The position numbers were made by a program, and so were the translations under genes. Below are positions 8,431 to 15,451 of a stretch of DNA of 64,000 nucleotides, in pieces. Where the stretch lies: assembly GCA_964651335.1 (NCBI GenBank), contig CAZYVT010000005.1, positions 33,777-97,776 on the forward strand, in the 5' to 3' direction. Each line of letters begins with the position of its first letter. Within the stretch, counting starts at the first letter, position 1. This stretch comes from 2-02-FULL-66-14 sp964651335. Its GTDB lineage: Bacteria; Pseudomonadota; Gammaproteobacteria; Burkholderiales; SG8-39. The notes beneath the pieces were generated by a model. That model was not told where the DNA came from. It saw nothing but the letters and a program-made list of their open reading frames with translations, and ran no database searches.

Positions 8431-9396
8431 TCAGTCGACGCGCGCGCCCGACTCGCGCACGACCTTGCCGAACTTCGGGATGTCGGTGCGAATGATCGCG
8501 GTGAGCTCCTCGGGTGTGATGCCGCCCGCTTCCAGCCCGAGATCCTGCAGCCGCTTCGCCACGTCGGGTGCCTTGAGCGCCCTGGCGGTCTCCAGGTAGA
8601 GCCGGTCGATGATCTGCTTCGGCACTCCCGCAGGGGCGAACATCGCCTGCCAGGAGCTGATGTCGTAGCCCGCAAGGCCTGCCTCGGCCATCGTCGGTAC
8701 CTCGGGGGCGAGGAATGAGCGCTTGCTCGATGTCACCGCAAGTGCCTTGAGCTTGCCCTGCTTCGCCGGCGGATACGCAGTGGTGAGATTCTCGAAGCTC
8801 ATCGAGATCGTGCCCGAGAGCAGGTCCGGTATCATCGGTCCGCTGCCCTTGTACGGCACGTGCTGCATCTGGACGCCGGTCATCGCCTTAAACAATTCGC
8901 CCGACATGTGCTGCGACGTACCGTTTCCCGCCGAGCCGAAGGTGTGCTTGTCGGGATTGGCCTTGAGAAACGCAATCAGCTCCTGCACGTTGTTTGCCGG
9001 GATCCTCGGGTGCACGACCAGCATGTTCGGCAGCGTCGCGAGCATGGTGATCGGCGAGAAGTCCTTGAGCGGATCGTAGGGCAGCTTCGAATAGAGCGAG
9101 ATGTTGATCGCGTGCGAGCTGATCGTGCCGCCGCCGATGGTGTAGCCGTCGGGCGCGGCGCGCGCGAGTTCCGCAACGCCGATCGAGCCTGCCTGGCCAG
9201 GCTTGTTCTCGACCACCACCGGCTGGCCGAGCGCCTCGGAGAGCTTGGCGCCGATCAAGCGGCCGAGGATGTCGGTGGTGCCGCCGGGCGCGAACGGCAC
9301 GATGTATTTGATCGGCTTGGTCGGCCAGGTCTGCGCCGAAGCGGCCGCGGCGACGGTGAGTAAAGCCGCGGCCGCACATCGGGTAAGCGTCATCAT
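8431..9396 (-). CDS. Bug family (TctC) tripartite tricarboxylate-type solute-binding protein
   Basis: A 321-residue periplasmic binding protein. A signal peptide ends at about ASAQ (residues 20-22), and the body begins WPTKPIKYIVPFAPGGTTDI. It has the Bug hallmarks GQPVVVENKPGQAG and APDGYTIGGG, and MQHVPYKGSGPMIPDLLSG. Bug proteins bind small carboxylates or aromatic acids in the periplasm, and most are orphans lacking TctAB membrane partners, as here. The start is fixed by AGGAGG on the minus strand about 10 bases upstream of ATGATG. It is the first gene of a two-gene unit with the CMD-Rieske fusion, which may act on the imported ligand. Confidence 0.95.
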   Translation of the reverse strand: MMTLTRCAAAALLTVAAAASAQTWPTKPIKYIVPFAPGGTTDILGRLIGAKLSEALGQPVVVENKPGQAGSIGVAELARAAPDGYTIGGGTISSHAINISLYSKLPYDPLKDFSPITMLATLPNMLVVHPRIPANNVQELIAFLKANPDKHTFGSAGNGTSQHMSGELFKAMTGVQMQHVPYKGSGPMIPDLLSGTISMSFENLTTAYPPAKQGKLKALAVTSSKRSFLAPEVPTMAEAGLAGYDISSWQAMFAPAGVPKQIIDRLYLETARALKAPDVAKRLQDLGLEAGGITPEELTAIIRTDIPKFGKVVRESGARVD

Positions 9397-9423
9397 CGGA
9401 ATCTCTCCTCCTCTGGAGCGGCG

Positions 9424-9681
9424 CTAGTGTAGCAGCCGCCTTGCGCATGGATCTGCGCGCGCGGCCCGCGGCGTAAACCAGATGAAATCGAAACTTGCGG
9501 CGGTCGCGGCGCCGTCGGCAATGTAATCGGACGGCGTGGTCTTTCCGGCTTCGACAAATGCGCCGGGGCGCACGTCCCATACGCGTCCCGCAAGCGAATG
9601 GTCCTGCAGCAGCAGGCCGTGCGAACAGCCGGCGAGAAACACTCCGCACGCGAACGCAGCGAAGCCTCGCGCCGCACTCAC
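9424..9681 (-). CDS. possible short lipoprotein, perhaps a ChaN-like N-terminal remnant
   Basis: A frame of 85 codons from GTG 9681 begins SAARGFAAFACGVFLAGCSH, which fits a lipoprotein signal with lipobox LAGC. The next segment, DHSLAGRVWDVRPGAFVEA, resembles the mature N-terminus of ChaN-type haem-binding lipoproteins from memory. The rest of that family (GExHDN core) is absent and the frame ends after about 60 further residues. No ribosome site is evident. It may be a decayed gene end or a chance frame. It lies 27 bases upstream of the Bug gene on the same strand. Confidence 0.35.
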   Translation of the reverse strand: MSAARGFAAFACGVFLAGCSHGLLLQDHSLAGRVWDVRPGAFVEAGKTTPSDYIADGAATAASFDFIWFTPRAARADPCARRLLH

Positions 9682-9814
9682 ACGACACCGCACCCGGCGG
9701 CATGATCGTACTTCAGTCGGTACAACACCGGGTCGAACGCGCTGTTCGAGCGGTTCGACCTGACGGAAGTAAGCCATTTCCCAACAGGTGAATCAGTGTT
9801 TTGCCCCGCCCATA

Positions 9815-9832
9815 TCAGGGATTCCCCGATGG
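9815..9832 (+). promoter_or_regulatory. third copy of the 18-base leader-repeat core
   Basis: TCAGGG followed by ATTCCCCGATGG matches the core found in the two longer leader repeats at 20630-20647 and 23919-23936 with only one or two differences. It lies about 145 bases before the start of a small secreted protein. The central GGGATTCCC is nearly palindromic, as expected of a dimeric DNA-binding protein site. Function is inferred. Confidence 0.4.
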
Positions 9833-9974
9833 TTCCGAACCCTCCGCAGTCCCACCATCCGGACCGACACACGAGCCGCGGTCGCAGCCAGCGAGGTTTC
9901 GGCCGAGGCACAAGCGACCCGGTCGAGCGCCAAAACGCAATGGTCGTTCGAGTGACCGATCAGAAGGAGGCATC

Positions 9975-10514
9975 ATGGAAACATCGCTAAACGTCAAGAA
10001 ACGGATTCTGTGGCTGGCGGCCCTTGCCTGCGCACTTCCGGCCGGCATCGCCGTCGCCGACGGAAGTACGCGCGCGCCGCTGCAAGTTTGGGCGATCGGG
10101 CTTCCCAACGGCTACGTCGTCATGGAACACCAGGCTCGCGTCCTCGAGGTCACCGCGGAGGATGTCGCCAAGGGAATGGTCGAAGTCCGCGGCGGCTCGC
10201 GTATTGCGATTACGACCGACTCGCCCGGTGGCTACACGGTGGATTTCCACGGTCGCAGCCCTTTGATCCAGACCGCCTGGATCGGAGGTATCGGGCACGC
10301 GGTCGAGATCGATTCCAGGGGCGGGACCGTGGTGGAAAGGGAGGTTGCGTCCGGCCGGCGCGTGGTCGCAATCGACTACCGGTTCGTGCTCTCCCCCGAT
10401 GCGGTCGCCGGCCGCTACGCGTGGCCACTCGACATGGCGGTCCGCGCACCGATGCCTGCGGACTACGCTCGGCCGAACGGCGCGCACCGCCTTGCATCGT
10501 TCGGCGTCCGCTGA
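9975..10514 (+). CDS. small exported protein of unknown function
   Basis: Encodes 179 residues. The start ATG 9975 is set by AAGGAGG five bases upstream. The N-terminus (KKRILWLAALACALPAGIAVADG) is a classic Sec signal peptide with cleavage near AVA-DG, so the mature protein of about 150 residues is periplasmic or secreted. The mature part is rich in beta-prone alternating residues and glycine (VEVRGGSRIAITTDSPGG, TAWIGGIGHAVEIDSRGG) and has no cysteine or recognisable motif. An Ig-like or beta-sandwich fold is a guess. It precedes the signalling island by 397 bases and has a core copy of the leader repeat upstream, which may link its expression to the island. Confidence 0.8.
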   Translation: METSLNVKKRILWLAALACALPAGIAVADGSTRAPLQVWAIGLPNGYVVMEHQARVLEVTAEDVAKGMVEVRGGSRIAITTDSPGGYTVDFHGRSPLIQTAWIGGIGHAVEIDSRGGTVVEREVASGRRVVAIDYRFVLSPDAVAGRYAWPLDMAVRAPMPADYARPNGAHRLASFGVR

Positions 10515-10911
10515 ACCCCGATGAGAAATTCTTGAGCACCGGCGGCTGGAACCGGGGCAAACGGCGCGGTAGAGTTTCGGCGCACCAGGCGATAAGCCTG
10601 GTCAACTCGGAAACAGGCGCCGTGCCGGCGGGCACTCGAAACTTTGGGGCGGATATGGCGCGAACCCGCGCAGCCGGACCATGGGAACGGGGCCAAACCC
10701 TGTTCGCGCGCCGCCAGGACGAGAGCGAGCTTCGGGGGGACATCAGTTTGCGCCCGTTCGCGATTTCAGAGAGACTGCTTCTCATCCACAACGTGCGCGA
10801 TGCAGGTTTGCGAGCGCGAGCGGAAGCCGGGTTGCGGGAAAATGTTGGTGCTCCTCGATCTCGTCTGTGGGTGTGCCTGAATAGCCCATACCGTGCTCGG
10901 GAGGTCGGCCT
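10515..10911 (+). other. 397-base gene-free leader before the sensor kinase
   Basis: No convincing coding frame is seen in either strand. Short frames have no ribosome site and compete in several phases. The stretch carries three strong hairpins: 10584-10602, 10622-10635 and 10685-10705, the first two enclosed by a long-range pairing. It ends with GGGAGG (10899-10904), which serves the TTG start of the kinase. Confidence 0.6.
10571..10705 (+). promoter_or_regulatory. candidate structured RNA leader
   Basis: Bases 10571-10579 pair with 10637-10645 (nine pairs, one G-T). They enclose a perfect seven-pair hairpin ACCAGGC/GCCTGGT with loop GATAA (10584-10602) and a five-pair hairpin GTGCC/GGCAC with loop GGCG (10622-10635). 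A further eight-pair stem GAACGGGG/CCCTGTTC (one G-T) with loop CCAAA follows at 10685-10705. The layout is a multibranched RNA upstream of a kinase gene. I do not recognise a known riboswitch class; conserved GEMM (c-di-GMP-I) segments as I remember them are not evident. High GC makes chance stems possible. Confidence 0.25.
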
Positions 10912-13900
10912 TTGAGCATCCGCGTCCGGCTTTTGCTTCTGATCCTGTTTGCGATGCTCGTCCCGGCGCTGGTGGGCGGGATGCAGTTTCTTGAACGTCG
11001 CGACTCCGAGATCGCCGCCGCGCGGCAAGACCTGGCCGCGGCGGCTCGACAGGTTGCGCAAGACCTCAAGGATACGGTCCGGGGCACGGCGCAGCTTCAT
11101 TACGGATTGTCCCGGGCGCGGGATCTCGATACGCAGGACCGGGCGGCCTGCTCCGCCTTCCTGGCCGATGTGCTGAAGGAGCATCCGCAGTACACCGGGA
11201 TACTCACCATAAAGCCGAATGGCGAGCTGTTTTGCGATTCGCTGCGTACCGGCAGGACCTTGAACCTCACGGACCGCCGTTATTTCCAGCAGGCGCTCAA
11301 CTCCAGGAACCCGCTCGCCGTCGAGCCGGCGTTCGGCCGCCTGACCGGGATCGCGGTCCTGCAGATCGCCTACGCCGCGCGGCGCGAAACGGGCGAGCCG
11401 AAGTTCGTGCTGCTCGCATCGCTGAACCTGGAAAAGACCATGCAGTCGCGTTCGCAGACGCTGCCAAGACAAAATGCGGTGATCGCGCTCGTGGACGGCA
11501 AGGGAACCGTCCTCACCTGGCACCCCGACGGAGAAAAACTGCGCGGCACGTCCATCGCCGATTCGCCGCTGTTTCGCTTTGCCCGGGACCCGCAGGGCGA
11601 GGAGGTGCGCGAGGATATCGAGTTCGGTGGAACATCCCGGATCTGGGCGGCGAGCGCATTGCCCGGGTTCCCCGAAGCGGGGCTGCACGTCCTGGTCGGG
11701 GTATCGAAGAACGATTTGCTCGCGGCCGCGAATCGAAACCTGAGTCAGGCACTGGCAACCCTGGTGGTTGTCTGGTTGCTGGTATTTGCCGGCGCGTGGA
11801 TGCTGGTGGACCTGGGCGTGCGCCGCCAGGACGCGGCGCACCCGATGGCCGAGTCCAGCGGGGAACGCATTCGCAACCGCCAATTCGTGTGGCGACCGCT
11901 TGCCGTATTCCTGGTTTTTACAGTCCTGGTCGTGGGGGCGGGTTATGCGTTTTTCGAGCAGCTCACGCAATCGGCCAAGTCCGATGCCGCGAAAGAACTC
12001 GCCTCGATCGGCAAACTGAAGGCGGAGCAGATCCGCTACTACATCGAGAGATACGAAAAAAACGCCCGCTCGATCGCCCGTCTGCTGGGACAAGGCGCCC
12101 TGACAGACTGGCTGGGCCGCAGCACGGCTGAAATGCCCGCGCCATGGCGGGAATCGCTGCGGGAAGTGATGCGAAACCGGGGCGACGACGCCTTGCTGAT
12201 TCTCGACCCCGGCGCGAATATCCGCTTCGGCGTGGGGCAATACACCCGACTCACCGCCGAGGGCCGGCGGCTCGCGCTCAAGGCGGCGACCGAAACCATC
12301 CCCGTCACCTCGGACATCTATCCGGGCGATCCTTCGGCGCCCGATCAGGCCTTGCTGGACATCTTTCTCCCGATCATGAGCCCCGATCGCCCCGATGCGG
12401 CGGGCGTGCTCGTCCTGCGCAGCAATCTGGCTTATCTGTATGGCCTCATTCAAACCTGGCCGGTGGAAAGCCGCAGCGCGGAGTCGGTCCTGGTGCGCAA
12501 GGCGGGCGACCACGCGCTGTTTCTCAATGAGCTCCGCTTTCGCAAGCAGACGGCGCTGCGCATGCGCGTGCCTTTGTCCGCCGGCAAGGATGTTCCGGCG
12601 TGGCCCGCCACCGTTGCCGCGCGCGGCGAAACCGGCGTCTGGGAGGCGCTTGATTATCGCAGCCATCTCATCCTTGCCTATTCGCTGCCAGTGCCGGACA
12701 CCGGCTGGGGGATGGTGGTGAAGGTAGATCTGGACGAAGTGCTCGCGCCGGTGGAGAAGCTGAGAACCGCCACCATCGGTGTTACCGCCGCTTTCGTTTT
12801 TCTTGCGCTGCTGGCGTTGCTGGCGTGGCTGGGGGCGGTGCGCAGAAAAATGGACCGGGAACTGGCTGAGGGCCAGCGCATCCACGAACTCAATGAGCAG
12901 TTGGAACAGCGGGTTCTCGAGCGCACGGCGGGATTGGAATCCGCCAACCGGGAGTTGAATCGCGAAATCATCGAGCGTGAGCAGGTGCAGGTGGCGTTAC
13001 GCATGAGCGAGGAGCGGTCCCGGACGATGGTCGAGAGCGTCAAGGACTACGCGATCATCATGCTGGACGCCGGCGGGTGCGTAGAGAGCTGGAACGCGGG
13101 TGCCGAACACATCAATGGCTACCGGGCCGAGGAAATCGTGGGGCAGCATTTTTCGCGCTTCTACCCCAAGGAGGACATCGATCGGGGCAAGCCCGAGCGG
13201 GAGCTGGAGACTGCCATCTCCGAAGGACGTTTCGAAGACGAGGGCTGGCGCGTCCGCAAGGACGGCTCTCGATTCATGGCCAACGTGGTGGTCACGGCGC
13301 TGCGCGACAAGGCCGGGCAAGCGCGCGGTTTTGCCAAAGTCACGCGTGACATCACCGAGCCCAAGCGTGCCGAGGAGGAGCTGCGCTTGGAGCGCGGCAA
13401 ACTGGTGGCGGCGTTTGACAATACGGAAATAGGTTTGGTGTTGTGCGATGGACAAGGCGGCGACATCTCCATGAATGCGGCCGCCCTCAAATTCCATGGT
13501 TTCACCTCCACGGAAGAGATGCACCGGAGGGTTGAAGAATACGCGGATGAGTGGGAGCTGCGTTATCCCGACGGCCGGATCATGCCGTATGACGAGTGGC
13601 CGCTGCCGCGCGCCATGCGCGGCGATCACGTGCGCGACTACGAAACCCATTTACGCAACCTCAAGACCGACTACGAATGGGTCTGCAGCTACACGAGCGC
13701 GCCCGTGCGGAACAGCGCTGGCGAAGTCATCCTCATCGTCATGACGCTGCTCGACATCACCGTTCGCCGCCGCGCGGAACAGCAGGTGCAGGAGCAACTC
13801 AGGCGGCTAGGCCAGTTGGTCGAAGCCGTGCCCGACGGCGTCGTCATCGCCGATCGCGACGGCCGCATCGTCAGGGTGAACCGGCAGACCGAAACCCTGT

Positions 13901-14925
13901 TCGGCTATGCGCGTGACGAGATTCTCGGCCAGCCGGTCGAAATGCTGATTCCGCAGCGGCTTGCCGGCGGCCATGGCGCAAATCTCCGCGGTTATTTCGC
14001 CGCCCCGCTCATTCGTCCGATGGGCAACGGGCGCGAGCTGCTGGGGCGGCGCAACGACGGCAGCGAATTCCCCGCCGACATCAGCCTCGCCCCCTTGGAG
14101 ACGTTGGAGGGAATGCAGGCGATCGCCACGGTCCGGGATGCCACCGAGCGAAAGCGCGTGGAGGAGGAAATCCGCCGGCTCAATGCCGACCTGGAGCGGC
14201 GCGTCCAGGAGCGCACGCAGGCGTTGGAGGCGGCTAACACGGAACTGGCGTCCTTTTCCTACTCCGTCTCGCACGACCTGCGCTCGCCGCTGCGGCACAT
14301 CGCCGGCTATGGGGAAATGCTGGCCAAGTCCGTCGCGGGGCAGCTCTCCGAGAAGGCGCAGCGCTATCTGAAAATCATCCTGGATACGAGCAGCGAGATG
14401 GGCCAGCTCATTGACGACCTGCTCGCCTTTTCCCGCATGGGTCAGGCGGAGATGCACGAAGCCGGTATTTCCCTGAACGACCTGGTGCAGGAAGTTCTCG
14501 GCAACCTGGAGATGGCCACGCGCGGGCGCGATATTGCGTGGACCATCGCACCGTTGCCTGGCGTGACCGGCGATGCCTCGATGCTCAGGCAGGTGTTCGT
14601 CAACCTGTTGGACAACGCGGTCAAATACAGCCGCGGGCGCGAGCCGGCGAAAATCGAGGTCGGCTGCGCCGGGCAGGAGGAAGAACGCTTCATCCTGTAC
14701 GTGCGCGACAATGGCGTCGGTTTCGACATGCAATATGCAGGCAAGCTCTTCGGCGTGTTCCAGCGGCTGCACCGCGCCGAGGAGTTCGAGGGCGCGGGCG
14801 TCGGCCTGGCCACCGTACGGCGTATCATCACCCGCCACGGCGGTCGGGTCTGGGCCGAGGCTCGGCCTGGCTACGGCGCCACTTTTTATTTCACCCTGAA
14901 ACCGGGGACGGCAAACTCGCCTTAG
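10912..14925 (+). CDS. double-sensor multi-PAS histidine kinase
   Basis: A 1337-residue membrane kinase with a TTG start supported by GGGAGG seven bases upstream; the next ATG would remove the first membrane helix. In order: TM1 (about 5-27), periplasmic Cache-like sensor 1 (30-270), TM2 (281-303), TM3 (329-349), a second periplasmic sensor (350-618), TM4 (621-641), coiled coil (645-695), PAS domains at about 700-825, 828-955 and 965-1085, HisKA with FSYSVSHDLRSPL (phospho-His1121), and HATPase_c to the end (NLLDNAVKYS, DNGVGF, GAGVGLA). Having two complete periplasmic sensors in one chain is unusual. The third PAS is nearly the same as the PAS of the hybrid kinase at 15452. The Rcp1-like receiver 23 bases downstream is its likely partner. 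Confidence 0.93.
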   Translation: MSIRVRLLLLILFAMLVPALVGGMQFLERRDSEIAAARQDLAAAARQVAQDLKDTVRGTAQLHYGLSRARDLDTQDRAACSAFLADVLKEHPQYTGILTIKPNGELFCDSLRTGRTLNLTDRRYFQQALNSRNPLAVEPAFGRLTGIAVLQIAYAARRETGEPKFVLLASLNLEKTMQSRSQTLPRQNAVIALVDGKGTVLTWHPDGEKLRGTSIADSPLFRFARDPQGEEVREDIEFGGTSRIWAASALPGFPEAGLHVLVGVSKNDLLAAANRNLSQALATLVVVWLLVFAGAWMLVDLGVRRQDAAHPMAESSGERIRNRQFVWRPLAVFLVFTVLVVGAGYAFFEQLTQSAKSDAAKELASIGKLKAEQIRYYIERYEKNARSIARLLGQGALTDWLGRSTAEMPAPWRESLREVMRNRGDDALLILDPGANIRFGVGQYTRLTAEGRRLALKAATETIPVTSDIYPGDPSAPDQALLDIFLPIMSPDRPDAAGVLVLRSNLAYLYGLIQTWPVESRSAESVLVRKAGDHALFLNELRFRKQTALRMRVPLSAGKDVPAWPATVAARGETGVWEALDYRSHLILAYSLPVPDTGWGMVVKVDLDEVLAPVEKLRTATIGVTAAFVFLALLALLAWLGAVRRKMDRELAEGQRIHELNEQLEQRVLERTAGLESANRELNREIIEREQVQVALRMSEERSRTMVESVKDYAIIMLDAGGCVESWNAGAEHINGYRAEEIVGQHFSRFYPKEDIDRGKPERELETAISEGRFEDEGWRVRKDGSRFMANVVVTALRDKAGQARGFAKVTRDITEPKRAEEELRLERGKLVAAFDNTEIGLVLCDGQGGDISMNAAALKFHGFTSTEEMHRRVEEYADEWELRYPDGRIMPYDEWPLPRAMRGDHVRDYETHLRNLKTDYEWVCSYTSAPVRNSAGEVILIVMTLLDITVRRRAEQQVQEQLRRLGQLVEAVPDGVVIADRDGRIVRVNRQTETLFGYARDEILGQPVEMLIPQRLAGGHGANLRGYFAAPLIRPMGNGRELLGRRNDGSEFPADISLAPLETLEGMQAIATVRDATERKRVEEEIRRLNADLERRVQERTQALEAANTELASFSYSVSHDLRSPLRHIAGYGEMLAKSVAGQLSEKAQRYLKIILDTSSEMGQLIDDLLAFSRMGQAEMHEAGISLNDLVQEVLGNLEMATRGRDIAWTIAPLPGVTGDASMLRQVFVNLLDNAVKYSRGREPAKIEVGCAGQEEERFILYVRDNGVGFDMQYAGKLFGVFQRLHRAEEFEGAGVGLATVRRIITRHGGRVWAEARPGYGATFYFTLKPGTANSP

Positions 14926-14948
14926 CCGGGAGAGGACGGTACAAGTTC

Positions 14949-15410
14949 ATGGACCCGCTGCCACGAATCCTGTTGGTCGAAGACAGTCCCCGGGATGCAG
15001 AACTGGTGCTCGAGGCGCTGGCTGACTTCCACGTGGCCAACGAGGTCCTCCATGTGCGCGACGGCGTGGAGGCGCTGGATTACCTGTATCGGCGCGGCGA
15101 GTTCGCCGGCCGGGGCAACGGCCAGCCCGCCCTGGTGCTGCTCGACCTGAAGATGCCGAGGGTGGACGGGATGGAAGTGCTGCGCCAGATGAAGGGCGAT
15201 GCGAATCTCACCCGGGTCCCGGTGGTCGTCATGACCTCGTCGCGCGAGGAGCAGGATCTGGCGGAATGCTACGCGCTGGGCGTCAACGCCTACGTGGTCA
15301 AGCCCGTGAAGTTCCCTGATTTCATCGAAGCGGTGAAGCAGTTGGGGGCGTTCTGGGCGGTGCTCAACGAGCCGCCGCCGGGCAGCGTTCGGCGGGACGA
15401 CCGGCGCTGA
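14949..15410 (+). CDS. Rcp1-type single-domain response regulator
   Basis: A 153-residue receiver without an output domain. It starts MDPLPRILLVEDSPRDAELV; the phospho-acceptor is Asp66 (VLLDLKMP), the switch Thr/Ser is in VVMTSS, and the conserved Lys is in YVVKPV. The insertion typical of Rcp1 receivers (YRRGEFAGRGNG) is present; these pair with phytochrome or PAS kinases and relay phosphate. GGGAGAGG precedes ATG 14949. It sits between the double-sensor kinase and the hybrid kinase, probably in one operon. Confidence 0.93.
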   Translation: MDPLPRILLVEDSPRDAELVLEALADFHVANEVLHVRDGVEALDYLYRRGEFAGRGNGQPALVLLDLKMPRVDGMEVLRQMKGDANLTRVPVVVMTSSREEQDLAECYALGVNAYVVKPVKFPDFIEAVKQLGAFWAVLNEPPPGSVRRDDRR

Positions 15411-15451
15411 GCCCGGGCATCCAGGAAAGCCGTTCAACGCCAATACCCGGA

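Noticed and set aside
10571..10705. Known c-di-GMP-I (GEMM) riboswitch
   Set aside because: Stems are present, but the conserved sequence segments of that class as I remember them are not seen; left as an unclassified structured candidate.
10549..10884. Short plus-strand frames before the sensor kinase
   Set aside because: They compete in three phases, lack ribosome sites and show no domain or signal features; the region looks untranslated.
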